From: Limnobacter alexandrii
Lineage (GTDB): Bacteria; Pseudomonadota; Gammaproteobacteria; Burkholderiales; Burkholderiaceae_B
Direction: 5' to 3'
DNA: 64,000 bases
Assembly (NCBI RefSeq): GCF_005871185.1
Contig: NZ_SWKN01000010.1
Span: forward strand, 124,001-188,000
Each line of letters begins with the position of its first letter. Position 1 is the stretch's first letter. This document shows positions 21,858 through 30,587 of this stretch, piece by piece. The position numbers and the translations under genes are program-made. Under the pieces are notes generated by a model, which was given only the letters and a program-made list of their open reading frames with translations, was not told the DNA's origin and searched no databases.

Positions 21858-23529
21858 TCCTGCGTCCGCCTTTGCCCAAAAAGTTGTTGCTGGAAAAATT
21901 GTTGCTGGTCCCCATGTTCGCGCAGCGTGCAGTCGCCACCTGAAAGACCTTGATACAGGCCACCTCCGTGGGCTGAAGTTTGATACGGATTCTGCAAGCA
22001 GGGCGATTGGCTTTTTTGCTGATGTGCTGCGATTAAATGGGGGCGAGTACGAAGGCAAGCCTTACGAATTGCTTGACTGGCAGTGCTTCATTGTTGGCTC
22101 GCTGTTTGGTTGGATGGGCCCCGATGGCTACCGTCGATTTCGCGTTGCTTACGTTGAAACTGCTAAGGGTTCAGGTAAATCGCCACTGGCTGCTGGCATA
22201 GGCTTGTATGGGTTAATGGCCGATGGTGAGGCGGGCGCTGAAATTTATGCAGCGGCGACCAAAAAAGACCAGGCCATGGTTTTGTTTCGCGATGCCGTGG
22301 CCATGGTTGATCATTCGCCGGAGCTGTCTGCTCGAATCACAAAATCGGGCACTGGTCTGAATGTTTGGAATTTGGCCTGGCTGCAGACACGTAGTTTTTT
22401 TAAGCCGATAGCGTCTGATGATGGTCAGTCTGGGCCGCGCCCACACATTTCGCTTTTGGATGAATTGCATGAGCACAAGGATGCTTATGTCATTGAAATG
22501 CTGAAGGCTGGGCAGAAAAGCCGAAGGCAGGCTTTGCAGCTCGCGATCACAAACAGCGGTACCAACAAGCAAACAGTGTGTTGGGATTATCACGAGTACG
22601 GTGCCAAGGTTAGCGCCGGTAGCCTGCAAGACGATACGTTTTTTGCATTCATCTGCTCGCTGGATGAAGGCGACGATCCATTTAAAGACGAGAAGTGCTG
22701 GTACAAGGCCAACCCGAGTTTGAGGTTTGGTTTACCAGGCCTGAGGTACTTGCGCGAGCAGGTTTCGCAGGCGCGTGGCATGCCCAGCAAGGAAAGCATT
22801 GTTCGAAGACTTAACTTTTGCCAGTGGGTAGAGGCTTCATCGCCGTGGATAAGTGGCGATGTTTGGTTTGCCTGTAAAGACAGCGACTTTGATGTAGAAA
22901 GCCTGCGTGGCCGCAAGTGCTACGGCGGGCTGGATTTGTCCAGCACCCAAGATTTAACCGCCTTGGTACTGCATTTTGAACCAACAGAAAATGACCCGCG
23001 CTGGCGGCAATTGGAGTGGTTTTGGCTGCCAGGTGATGGCTTGCATGAAAAGGGTGACAAAGATCGCGTGCCTTATACCCGCTGGAGGCAAGAGGGGCAC
23101 CTTGAAGCGCTGCCTGGTAAGGCAATCAACAAACTTGCGGTGGCTCGAAGAGCCGCTGAAATTGCTTCTATCTATGACTTGAAAGCCTTGGCTTTTGACC
23201 GTTGGCGAATTGAAGACTTTGTCATGATTTGCGAGCAGGAAGGCATTGATTTGCCTTTGCAGCCCTTCGGCCAGGGTTTTAAAGACATGGCCCCGGCTGT
23301 GGATGAATACGAGCGTCGCTTGATTGGTGGTGAGTTGGCACATAGGGGTAATCCGGTTATGACCTGGTGCGCGGCCAATGCTGTTGTGATGAGCGACCCA
23401 GCCGGAAATAGAAAAGTTGCAAAGGAAAAGGCAACTGGCCGTTGCGACGGAATTGTCGCGGGAATTATGGCTGCAGGGGTTTCCATTACAGCCCAACAGG
23501 ATTCGGAAGTTTCGTTCTGGGATAGCTGA
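21814..23529 (+). CDS. Terminase large subunit (HK97 type)
   Basis: 571-residue packaging motor and nuclease. The ATPase has Walker A ETAKGSGKSP (about 114-123) and Walker B ISLLDELHEH (about 212-221). The RNase-H-like nuclease half begins near GGLDLSSTQDLTAL (about 372) with acidic residues continuing at AFDRWRIEDF (about 465). The length is normal for this family. It translocates DNA into proheads through the portal encoded 2 kb downstream. Confidence 0.95.
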   Translation: MTTRKAKQASTSRRDPASAFAQKVVAGKIVAGPHVRAACSRHLKDLDTGHLRGLKFDTDSASRAIGFFADVLRLNGGEYEGKPYELLDWQCFIVGSLFGWMGPDGYRRFRVAYVETAKGSGKSPLAAGIGLYGLMADGEAGAEIYAAATKKDQAMVLFRDAVAMVDHSPELSARITKSGTGLNVWNLAWLQTRSFFKPIASDDGQSGPRPHISLLDELHEHKDAYVIEMLKAGQKSRRQALQLAITNSGTNKQTVCWDYHEYGAKVSAGSLQDDTFFAFICSLDEGDDPFKDEKCWYKANPSLRFGLPGLRYLREQVSQARGMPSKESIVRRLNFCQWVEASSPWISGDVWFACKDSDFDVESLRGRKCYGGLDLSSTQDLTALVLHFEPTENDPRWRQLEWFWLPGDGLHEKGDKDRVPYTRWRQEGHLEALPGKAINKLAVARRAAEIASIYDLKALAFDRWRIEDFVMICEQEGIDLPLQPFGQGFKDMAPAVDEYERRLIGGELAHRGNPVMTWCAANAVVMSDPAGNRKVAKEKATGRCDGIVAGIMAAGVSITAQQDSEVSFWDS

Positions 23530-23562
23530 TCAACTCACCCCGCTCCAGGCGGGCTTATTGAC

Positions 23563-23787
23563 ATGACATCACAAAAATTCAGCATGAAAGAAGAGGTTGT
23601 AAGCGCATCGCTTAAAGTTGCCCCGCCATTGACTGTGTCTGGCCTAACCGCAGGGGGCGTGACCATGCAGGACTGGGTCTACATAGGAACGCTGATTTAT
23701 TTGGCATTTCAAATTTTCGTGATTATTCGCGACAAGATTATTCGTGAATGGTCCGCTTCCAAAAACAAAAAGGAACGCGACAAATGA
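23563..23787 (+). CDS. Small one-helix phage protein, class II holin-like (74 aa)
   Basis: Residues 20-60 (PPLTVSGLTAGGVTMQDWVYIGTLIYLAFQIFVII) match the pattern of T7-type class II holins: a glycine-rich segment then one long hydrophobic helix and a charged tail. It sits between terminase and portal rather than with the lysis genes at 40.5 kb, which have their own holin candidate, so a second holin or a different membrane role is possible. Confidence 0.55.
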   Translation: MTSQKFSMKEEVVSASLKVAPPLTVSGLTAGGVTMQDWVYIGTLIYLAFQIFVIIRDKIIREWSASKNKKERDK

Positions 23788-23954
23788 ACGTTGTTGTTCG
23801 GGTGTTTAAGGCTTATGTGTCCGATGCGTTTTTGTTGGGCGGCGCTTCTCTGCTCAGTTACGGGGTTTATCTGTTCGATGACCGGCTGGGCCTGATGTGT
23901 ATGGGTGCCTTTTGTTTGGTCGCTGGTGTATTGATTGCGAAAGGTGAGCGTTAA
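23784..23954 (+). CDS. Small two-helix phage membrane protein (56 aa)
   Basis: MNVVVRVFKAYVSDAFLLGG... with hydrophobic segments at about 15-30 and 35-52. The ATG at 23784 overlaps the previous stop (ATGA), and its own stop touches the portal start. Family not recognised; the tight coupling suggests it works with the preceding holin-like protein. Confidence 0.6.
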   Translation: MNVVVRVFKAYVSDAFLLGGASLLSYGVYLFDDRLGLMCMGAFCLVAGVLIAKGER

Positions 23955-25177
23955 TGGGACTTCTTTCAAAGGCTTTTGAGAGCAAAGCCCGCGAGCTTAC
24001 CTACGATCAGATTGCTGATTTGATTGATGGCACAGGCGAGCGCATGGTGGCTGGTGTTGCGGTGAATGACAAAACCGCATTGCAAGTTTCAACTGTGTTG
24101 GCCTGCGTGAAAATCATTGCCGATGGTTGCGCTACTCCAAAGCTTCATGTGTTCAGAGAAAAGTCTGACATGACGCGGGAAAAGGCCACCAATATTCCTG
24201 AGTATCGTTTGCTCTCGCGCCGCCCCAATGAATGGCAAACCAGTTTTGAATGGCGCAGACAAATGACCATTCATGCAGCCTTAACGGGTACCGGCCTTTC
24301 AATTAAGGTGCGCGGCGACAATCGTCGAGTTCGAGAATTGATTCCGGTACAACCAGGACGCTGGGATGTTACCAAGGTTGGCCGCTATGAATTGCGGTAC
24401 CGCTGCTGGGATGAGTTTGGGCTAATTGGTGAATTTGAGCCCGATGATGTGTTTTTGTTAAATGGTGTTCAGTGGGATTGGTGCTCCAGCCTGAACGCTG
24501 TTCATCTTGCGCGGCACGCAATCGGCCTGGCCATTGCAACTGAGAAAAGCCAGTCAGCCATGCATAAAAATGGCTTACGTACCAGCGGTGTTTACTCAGT
24601 AGATGGCACTTTAACTGCTGAGCAACATCAGCGGCTTACAGAGTGGATTGACAAGAAATCTGGGCCATCAAAAGTTGGTACCCCGTTAATTCTCGACAAG
24701 GGAGCAAAGTGGTTGTCCACCGCGATATCCGGTGTTGATGCTCAGCACGTTGAGACGCGCAGATTGCAGGTTGAGGAAATTTGCCGATCCTACGGCGTGT
24801 TTCCAATCATGGTGGGGCACTCGGACAAATCTGCCACATTTGCCAGTTCTGAAGCTTTTTTCTCTGCGCACCTTATTCACTGCCTTGCCCCATGGCATGC
24901 AGCTTGGGCCCAGCGTTTTGACGAAATGCTTTTAGATGGTGCCGGCCCTTTATTTACCGAGTTCGATACACGTTACATGCGCGCCGGTTCTATTAAAGAC
25001 CGCGCTTTGTACGCTCGAACGATGATTGAAATGGGCTTGCTTAATGCCAATGAATACCGCGATGAAGAGGGCAGAGACCCGCGCCCTGGTGGTGATGAGT
25101 ACCTAAAGCCAATGAATATGTCCAGCAGCCAGACTCAAGGAAGCAATGATGAAAACGAAGACGAAAAACCCAGCTGA
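23954..25177 (+). CDS. Portal protein (HK97 family)
   Basis: 407 residues. It forms the dodecameric ring at the head vertex through which DNA passes. The sequence follows the phage_portal (HK97 type) pattern: VAVNDKTALQVSTVLACVKIIADGCA near the start, LIPVQPGRWDV (about 136) and a C-terminal domain with IDKKSGPSKVGTPLILDKGAKW and ICRSYGVFPIMVG. The length is typical. It lies just before the prohead protease, as in HK97. Confidence 0.93.
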   Translation: MGLLSKAFESKARELTYDQIADLIDGTGERMVAGVAVNDKTALQVSTVLACVKIIADGCATPKLHVFREKSDMTREKATNIPEYRLLSRRPNEWQTSFEWRRQMTIHAALTGTGLSIKVRGDNRRVRELIPVQPGRWDVTKVGRYELRYRCWDEFGLIGEFEPDDVFLLNGVQWDWCSSLNAVHLARHAIGLAIATEKSQSAMHKNGLRTSGVYSVDGTLTAEQHQRLTEWIDKKSGPSKVGTPLILDKGAKWLSTAISGVDAQHVETRRLQVEEICRSYGVFPIMVGHSDKSATFASSEAFFSAHLIHCLAPWHAAWAQRFDEMLLDGAGPLFTEFDTRYMRAGSIKDRALYARTMIEMGLLNANEYRDEEGRDPRPGGDEYLKPMNMSSSQTQGSNDENEDEKPS

Positions 25178-25910
25178 ACGCCAGGCTACAAAGAACCCAA
25201 ACAAGCCGGTTTGGCCAGCAAGCCCGATGAGTGCGCCTGAGAAAAAGGACACGGGTGGTGGGCGGGAGGTTCGTTCCTTCGCGCTTGAAATCAAAGTGGC
25301 TGGTGATGATGGCACGGTGGAAGGATACGGTTCGGTTTTCAACTTTCGTGACAGCTATGACGATGTGATTGCACCCGGAGCGTTTCTTCAATCGCTCAAA
25401 GAGCATCGCGACGCTGGAACCATGCCCGCAATGCTTTGGCAGCACAGTTCGGATTATCCAATCGGAATTTGGACTGAAATGGTCGAAGACGCCAAAGGGC
25501 TGCGCATTAAAGGCCAGTTGGCTTTGGATACCGTCAAGGGCAAGGAGGCCTATTCCTTGTTGAAGATGGGTGCCATTAACGGCTTGTCCATTGGCTTTAT
25601 GACCAAGCAGGCCACTTACGACCGTGACACCGACGTTCGGGTGTTGACTGAAATTGATTTGTGGGAAGTGTCTCTGGTGACATTCCCCGCCAATGGTAAG
25701 TCGAGAGTGACAAATGTGAAGTCGTCAGATGATCTGGCGACTCCAAAGGGTGCTGAGCGAATCCTGCGTGATGCCGGGTTTAGCAAACAAGATGCGACAG
25801 CTTTTGTGTCGCGCGTGATGCGTATGGGTGAATCGCGGAGAGAGTCTGCTGAATCAATTCCAACGGTAATGAAGTCAGCTGACCGGCTGATCAATCTTCT
25901 CAAAAACTAA
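25146..25910 (+). CDS. HK97-family prohead protease (U35)
   Basis: 254 residues. It cleaves the capsid delta domain during head maturation. Visible elements are VEGYGSVFNFRDSYDDVIAP (about 58-77), the catalytic histidine in WQHSSDYPIG (about 98-107) and the serine in NGLSIGF (about 145-151), with a conserved glutamate in LWEVSLVTFPAN (about 175). The N-terminal 35 residues are polar and probably removed. The start is ATG-ATG with AAGGA upstream; either could be used. It overlaps the portal gene by 32 bases. Confidence 0.92.
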   Translation: MMKTKTKNPAERQATKNPNKPVWPASPMSAPEKKDTGGGREVRSFALEIKVAGDDGTVEGYGSVFNFRDSYDDVIAPGAFLQSLKEHRDAGTMPAMLWQHSSDYPIGIWTEMVEDAKGLRIKGQLALDTVKGKEAYSLLKMGAINGLSIGFMTKQATYDRDTDVRVLTEIDLWEVSLVTFPANGKSRVTNVKSSDDLATPKGAERILRDAGFSKQDATAFVSRVMRMGESRRESAESIPTVMKSADRLINLLKN

Positions 25911-25917
25911 GGAAACT

Positions 25918-27321
25918 ATGATGAAAAATTCGATTATGGCCGTCATGGCCTTGCACATGGCTGCGTTCGCTGCAAAAGCTCAACTTGTGGCTGGTGCGTA
26001 CGAAAAGCGTGATGAACCCTCAATTAAGTCTGTTGGCGAAGCATTGGACAAAATTGCCAATGCCTTTGAGGAATACAAGAAAACAAACGATGCTCGCCTT
26101 GAAGCCGTGAAGGCTGGTAAAGGTACCGAAGATCTGGATGCGAAGTTGGCCAAAATTGATGCCGTAATTGACGGCTTGAATGAGGCCAAAGGCCGACTGG
26201 AAAAAGTTGAGCTTAAACTGGCACGTCCTGGTGCCATGGACGGCAAGAAACAAGACGGTGAAAGCCGCGAAGCTGCTGAATATCGCAATGCATTCATGAG
26301 CTGGATGCGTAACCCCTCTGACCCCGAGCGCCGCATGGCTTTGCAGCAGCGTTCCAAGGAATTGAAGAAGGTTCAGGATGCTGCCTTTGGTGGCGATGAT
26401 GGCTGGGAAACACGTGCTGCACAAACCGTAACTGGCACAGGTTCTGCCGGTGGTTTTGCATTGCCTGAAGTAATTGAGCGGCAAATTGCGCGTTTGTCTG
26501 TTGATATCAGCCCAATTCGTCAGATTGCAACTGTGCGCACAGTGGGTAGCCCGGACTACAAAGAATTGTTTGATGTGAACGGATCTGGGTTTGAGTGGGT
26601 GGGTGAGACCGATACCCGAAATCAAACCAATACACCTGACCTGGCTGAAGTTGCCCCTACCTTTGGTATGGCCAGCGCAAAGCCTCAAGCTTCTGAAGAA
26701 TCGCTTGATGATTTGTTCTTCGATGTTGAAAACTGGTTGATCATGTCCGCTGTTGAAGCCATCACCCAAGGTGAGGGTGCAGCCTTTGTTGCTGGGGATG
26801 GTACTAAAAAGCCCACAGGCTTCTTGGCTGGCCCTGCGCCAGTGGCAACAGCTGACGCTGCGCGTGCTTTTGGCACTTTGCAGTATGTTGCTTCTGCTCA
26901 AGCTGCAGCAATGCCAACCGATCCCGATTTGTTCTATGACCTGGTTTACAGCCTGCGTGCCCGCTACCGCAATAATGCGCGTTGGGTAACCAACAAGCTG
27001 GTGTTGGCAACCTTGCGCAAGTACAAAACAGTTGATGGGCATTACCTGTGGCAACCCGCTGTAGCTGCTGGCCAGCCTCCTACTTTCATGGGCTACCCAA
27101 TTACCGAAGCTGAAGACATGCCAGCCGTGGCTGCCAATTCTTTCCCCTTGGCGTTTGGTGACTTCCGTGAGGGTTACTTGATCGCCGACCGTGTTGGCAT
27201 GCGCATTACACGCGACGAGATCACTGCGCCTGGTTTTGTGAAATTCTATGTGCGCAAGCGCGTAGGTGGAAAACTGCGTAACACCCAGGCAATCAAGCTG
27301 TTAAAAATTGCAGCAGCTTAA
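25918..27321 (+). CDS. Major capsid protein (HK97 fold)
   Basis: 467 residues. The N-terminal delta domain (about 30-140) contains a predicted coiled coil (LDKIANAFEEYKKTNDARL, LDAKLAKIDAVIDGLNEAKG). The shell domain follows with the family segments GGFALPEVIERQI (about 178), SPIRQIATVRTVGS and the C-terminal GDFREGYLIADRVGM (about 415). Processing probably occurs near residue 135-160. It follows the protease by seven bases and is followed by a hairpin terminator at 27335, usual for a highly expressed head gene. Confidence 0.94.
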   Translation: MMKNSIMAVMALHMAAFAAKAQLVAGAYEKRDEPSIKSVGEALDKIANAFEEYKKTNDARLEAVKAGKGTEDLDAKLAKIDAVIDGLNEAKGRLEKVELKLARPGAMDGKKQDGESREAAEYRNAFMSWMRNPSDPERRMALQQRSKELKKVQDAAFGGDDGWETRAAQTVTGTGSAGGFALPEVIERQIARLSVDISPIRQIATVRTVGSPDYKELFDVNGSGFEWVGETDTRNQTNTPDLAEVAPTFGMASAKPQASEESLDDLFFDVENWLIMSAVEAITQGEGAAFVAGDGTKKPTGFLAGPAPVATADAARAFGTLQYVASAQAAAMPTDPDLFYDLVYSLRARYRNNARWVTNKLVLATLRKYKTVDGHYLWQPAVAAGQPPTFMGYPITEAEDMPAVAANSFPLAFGDFREGYLIADRVGMRITRDEITAPGFVKFYVRKRVGGKLRNTQAIKLLKIAAA

Positions 27322-27334
27322 TTTGATGTTTAAC

Positions 27335-27362
27335 AAAGGCCCCTTAAGTGGGGCCTTTTTTA
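27335..27362 (+). terminator. Rho-independent hairpin after the capsid gene
   Basis: AAAGGCCCC and GGGGCCTTT pair across a six-base loop, followed by a T run. It probably sets the capsid transcript end or protects its 3' end while letting part of the transcription continue. Confidence 0.85.
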
Positions 27363-27374
27363 TTGGAGTAAATC

Positions 27375-27587
27375 ATGAAGCTTGTTGCACTGAAAGGTTT
27401 TTCTTGGGCGCATGCTGGTGTGCGAATTGAAGAGTTTTCAAAAGACCAGGTAATCGAAACCGAAGACGAAGACTTGATTAAAGTGGCCACGCAGGAAAAA
27501 TGGGCTAAGCAGGCGGGTAAGAGCGAATCGAAAGGCAAGGAAGAAAAGCCTGAAACTCCACCAGTAAACCCAGACCCTGAGTTATAA
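27375..27587 (+). CDS. Small phage head protein, hypothetical (70 aa)
   Basis: Begins MKLVALKGFSWAHAGVRIEEF with a beta-rich first half and a charged, Pro/Glu-rich tail. Small proteins of this type lie between capsid and connector genes in phiE125-like phages; their role is unknown. GGAG precedes the ATG. Confidence 0.7.
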   Translation: MKLVALKGFSWAHAGVRIEEFSKDQVIETEDEDLIKVATQEKWAKQAGKSESKGKEEKPETPPVNPDPEL

Positions 27588-27591
27588 AAAC

Positions 27592-28206
27592 ATGGCCAAG
27601 CATGTTTTGAAGCTTGAGCCAACAGAGGGTCAAGAACCTTTGACCCTGAGCTTGGCACGCTTGCATTTAAAACTGGATGCAGAGCTTGAGGGCGAACAAG
27701 CGTTGCACCCAGACGATGCCTTGGTGAGTGTGTTGATATCGGCGGCGCGTGAGCATGCCGAAAACTTTACCGGGTTGAGCTTGGTTAACCGTGATCACAG
27801 CTTTTCTCTGGATGAGTTTCCCTGCTCCTATATTGACCTTCAGGTGTGGCCAGTTACGGCAATAACTGAAGTGAGCTATGTGGATGAAAACGGTGACATT
27901 CAGCTTCTAAGCAGTGGGCAGTATCGCTTGGACAACGTGAGCAGGCCTGCACGGTTGTATCCAGCCGTGGGCAGTTGGCCAAAAACCAAAAGCCAAGAAA
28001 ATGCGGTCACTGTGCTATTTGATGCCGGGTTTGATGATGTCATTCCAATTCCTAAAACGCTGAAGCAAGCGATGCTTTTGATCATTGGGCACTTGTATGA
28101 AAACCGACAGGATGTGATTCACACAGCAAGATCGGGCGGTCAATTGGAGTTACCAATGGGCTCGGTTTTCTTGATGACGCCCCACAGAATCAACATGAGA
28201 TTGTGA
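27592..28206 (+). CDS. Head-tail connector, phiE125 gp8 / gp6 family
   Basis: 204 residues. The adaptor ring attached to the portal. Family features visible are LVSVLISAAREHAENFTGLSL (about 45-65), a central beta region (VWPVTAITEVSYVDENGD) and PIPKTLKQAMLLIIGHLYENR (about 150-170). The length and position after the capsid gene match. Confidence 0.85.
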   Translation: MAKHVLKLEPTEGQEPLTLSLARLHLKLDAELEGEQALHPDDALVSVLISAAREHAENFTGLSLVNRDHSFSLDEFPCSYIDLQVWPVTAITEVSYVDENGDIQLLSSGQYRLDNVSRPARLYPAVGSWPKTKSQENAVTVLFDAGFDDVIPIPKTLKQAMLLIIGHLYENRQDVIHTARSGGQLELPMGSVFLMTPHRINMRL

Positions 28207-28553
28207 TGATAGAAATTGGGCGCCTTGATAGGCGAATAAGTATCGAATCGCTGAGTGAAGCTGAAGACATTTACGGGCAGGACACTGGTGATTGGTCGTT
28301 GTTTTGCAGGGTGTGGGCAAATGTAAAGCCAGTTAATGTTCGCGAGCAGGTTCAGGCTATGGCAATGACAGGCAATGTGACGCACACGATTGCGATTCGT
28401 TACCGCGCCAGCTTGAGCGACCCCAAGGTGGTGGCAGCAATGAGGGTTAAATACGGAAGCCGAATATTCAACATTGTTGGTTGCCGTGATCACGAAGAGG
28501 CTCACAGATTTCTGATTCTGGCGTGTGTTGAGGGTTCCGTTGATGGCAAGTGA
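28206..28553 (+). CDS. Head closure protein (SPP1 gp16 / HK97 gp9-like)
   Basis: 115 residues starting MIEIGRLDRRISIESLSEAED, a typical start for head-tail joining proteins, with a beta-barrel-like body (WANVKPVNVREQVQAM... TIAIRYRASL). It closes the head after packaging. The ATG at 28206 follows a possible GTG; the gene overlaps its neighbours by a base or a few bases. Confidence 0.82.
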   Translation: MIEIGRLDRRISIESLSEAEDIYGQDTGDWSLFCRVWANVKPVNVREQVQAMAMTGNVTHTIAIRYRASLSDPKVVAAMRVKYGSRIFNIVGCRDHEEAHRFLILACVEGSVDGK

Positions 28554-29055
28554 GGTAAAAATCGCTGGCTTGGCCGAGCTGAATAAAATGCTTCAGCAAC
28601 TGCCCGCCAACATAGAGCGCAATATTTTGCGCGGTGGGTTGCGTGCTGGCCAAAAGGTTTTTCAGCAACTGGCCTTGGCCAATATTTCACCGGTGATGGA
28701 CGATCTACGTCGAAGCTTGAAAATTAAAACGAGTGGCAAAAATGGCGTTGCAAGCGCGGTACTTACCGCAGGTGACCGGTTTGCTTATTACGCCCACTGG
28801 GTTGAATACGGCACAGCAAGCTATTACCAGGGTTCAGGTAGTACTGTGGGCGCACCTTACAAAATTCGAGCACGCCGCAAAAAGGCATTAAAGATGGGTG
28901 AGCGAAGCTTTACGGCAATAATTCACCCTGGGGTAAAACCTGCCCCATACATGCGGCCAGCTGCCGATAGCGGCATGGAACAAGCATTGTTTGCTGTTCG
29001 TGATTACCTGAAGTTGCGCATAGAAAAAGAAGCCATGAAGGTGAAAAAAATATGA
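28543..29055 (+). CDS. HK97 gp10-family tail completion protein
   Basis: 170 residues from the ATG at 28543, which overlaps the previous gene by 11 bases. IAGLAELNKMLQQLPANIERNILRGGLRAG at the start and the central YAHWVEYGTASYY match the gp10 family, which joins head and tail. The length is slightly above the family average because of a basic C-terminus. Confidence 0.85.
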   Translation: MASEVKIAGLAELNKMLQQLPANIERNILRGGLRAGQKVFQQLALANISPVMDDLRRSLKIKTSGKNGVASAVLTAGDRFAYYAHWVEYGTASYYQGSGSTVGAPYKIRARRKKALKMGERSFTAIIHPGVKPAPYMRPAADSGMEQALFAVRDYLKLRIEKEAMKVKKI

Positions 29056-29453
29056 CCCCTCAACGCCTCATTGCCACTTGGTTACAAGATTCCAGCATTA
29101 CTGACATCGTCGGTTCACGTAAGGCATTGGGCAGATTAAAGCAGGGTTCGACTTACCCAGCGCTGGTTTATCAAATTATCACTGGTAAACCACAGCCCAA
29201 TGTGGATTACAAAAATGGGCCGCAGTTGGCGAGGTTCCGGGTGCAGTTCAATCCCATGGCGTTGAAAATTACAGACGTTGAATTGATTGCTGCTGCCATA
29301 AGGCAGTTGATGGACTTTAAGCACCAAGTGATGGTTGGGCAAAACAAGGTGGTAAGTTCGCGACTGGATAACGTTGGCCCGATAGAACCGGACCTCGATG
29401 ATGCATCTATTTACACCCAGCCCATTGATTACATAGTTTGGTATTACGAGTAG
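29052..29453 (+). CDS. DUF3168 tail terminator-like protein
   Basis: 133 residues. MTPQRLIATWLQDSSITDIVG..., YPALVYQIITGKP and the C-terminal DDASIYTQPIDYIVWY fit the DUF3168 family, tail terminator/completion proteins (gpU/gp17-like). The start overlaps gp10 by four bases. Confidence 0.82.
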   Translation: MTPQRLIATWLQDSSITDIVGSRKALGRLKQGSTYPALVYQIITGKPQPNVDYKNGPQLARFRVQFNPMALKITDVELIAAAIRQLMDFKHQVMVGQNKVVSSRLDNVGPIEPDLDDASIYTQPIDYIVWYYE

Positions 29454-29472
29454 GTTTTTTCTTCAAGCATTC

Positions 29473-29520
29473 AGCCACCTTCGGGTGGCTTTTTTTATGC
29501 CCGCGCCCTGCGGGTTTTTT
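29473..29520 (+). terminator. Two consecutive hairpin terminators
   Basis: AGCCACC-TTCG-GGTGGCT followed by T7, then CCCGC-GCCCT-GCGGG followed by T6, between the tail-terminator gene and the tail-tube gene. Confidence 0.75.
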
Positions 29521-29541
29521 ATTTTCTGAGAGGAAGCAATC

Positions 29542-30018
29542 ATGGGTAAACAGACCACCGCAGGGGCTACTCTGCAAATTTCGCTGGTAGCGCCAGCAAC
29601 ATTTGATGCCGCTGGCTACGGCACATTGTTCGATGGCCCTCCTGCCAAACCAGTGGTGGGTGAAATCACTGATTTTGGTGAATTTGGCCGAGAGTACAAC
29701 GAGGTTACTCATAACCCAGTGGCCACACGTGGAACTCAAAAGTTCAAAGGTTCATTCAACGAAGGGCAAATGAGTTTGCAAATGGCCCTGGATAACGAAG
29801 ACCTTGGCCAGATTGACATGAAAACCGCTTTGAACTTGGATGACGATGCGTACTTTCAAGTGACTTTGCAAAACGGCGATGCGTATTGTTTTGCAGCCAA
29901 GGTGATGTCATTCAAGACGGTTCTTTCCAATGTGGATTCCATGACTAATGCAAGTTGCATGTTGTCCCTAACCACCACCGCTGGTGGTGTAGGCATCGTA
30001 GAAATTCCTGCAGCCTGA
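29542..30018 (+). CDS. Major tail tube protein
   Basis: 158 residues beginning MGKQTTAGATLQISLVAPATFDAAGYGTL, an N-terminal pattern of the siphophage tail-tube family. The body is beta-rich (VGEITDFGEFGREYNEVTHNPV..., RGTQKFKGSFNEGQ). It polymerises into the tail tube around the tape measure. AGAGGAAG precedes the ATG. It is placed between the tail terminator and the G/GT chaperones, as in HK97. Confidence 0.85.
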   Translation: MGKQTTAGATLQISLVAPATFDAAGYGTLFDGPPAKPVVGEITDFGEFGREYNEVTHNPVATRGTQKFKGSFNEGQMSLQMALDNEDLGQIDMKTALNLDDDAYFQVTLQNGDAYCFAAKVMSFKTVLSNVDSMTNASCMLSLTTTAGGVGIVEIPAA

Positions 30019-30126
30019 TTTTAACTTTCGCCAGTAATGGCAACCCGGCACCGACCCTGCGCTTGACCCCACTTTCGCGGTGGGGCAGCGCGGGGCACGG
30101 GCATTTTAACCGCGAAGGAAAAAGTG

Positions 30127-30585
30127 ATGAGTAAAGAAAAATTGGATGTACCAAGCAACACTGAACTACAGGTGGATGATTTTGAGCAGTTCTACCTAGA
30201 AGAAACTGCCATGATCGATATTCACTTGCCGGATGGTAAAAAGACCCCCATGGTTTTTAAAGGCAAACCGGTTCGAATTGAATTGTTTGGACCAGCCACA
30301 GAGCAGCATGCACGCGCATCTGCAAAGCTAAATCGTTTTGCCAGTGAAACCTACTTGAAGTCAATGCAGGTTCAGGACAAACCTGATCCTGATCTGCAAG
30401 CCGAGGCAGAAGAGGCAGCCAACCTTCAATTTTTGGTTGATGTGACAAAGGAAATTCATAACTTCCCCTTCCCTGGTGGGCCAAAGGGCGTGTACAGCAC
30501 TCGCAGATTGCTTTACATGGCTAACCAGGCACGAACTGGTTTACAGAAGCTTGAAAATTTTTTCAAGGGCGGGAAGACGCAATAA
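30127..30585 (+). CDS. Tail assembly chaperone G
   Basis: 152 residues from the ATG at 30127 (a GTG at 30124 is in frame). Acidic N-terminus, central conserved stretch RIELFGPATEQHARASAKLN, C-terminal helix ending LENFFKGGKTQ. Together with the frameshifted G-T product it chaperones the tape measure during tail assembly. The last codons contain the slippery site A-AAT-TTT at 30555-30561, so part of the ribosomes shift into the next frame instead of stopping at 30583. Confidence 0.82.
   Translation: MSKEKLDVPSNTELQVDDFEQFYLEETAMIDIHLPDGKKTPMVFKGKPVRIELFGPATEQHARASAKLNRFASETYLKSMQVQDKPDPDLQAEAEEAANLQFLVDVTKEIHNFPFPGGPKGVYSTRRLLYMANQARTGLQKLENFFKGGKTQ
30555..30561 (+). other. Programmed -1 ribosomal frameshift site A-AAT-TTT
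   Basis: In the G reading frame the codons are GAA AAT TTT, giving the canonical XXXYYYZ heptamer AAATTTT. A -1 slip here enters a frame that stays open through 30588 and on to 31010. No stop lies between the slip and the T frame. This is the standard mechanism for siphophage tail chaperones. Confidence 0.8.
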
Positions 30586-30587
30586 GG

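Noticed and set aside
26020-27054. 344-codon reverse-strand frame in the capsid gene
   Set aside because: Long only because of codon bias in the capsid gene; no protein features.
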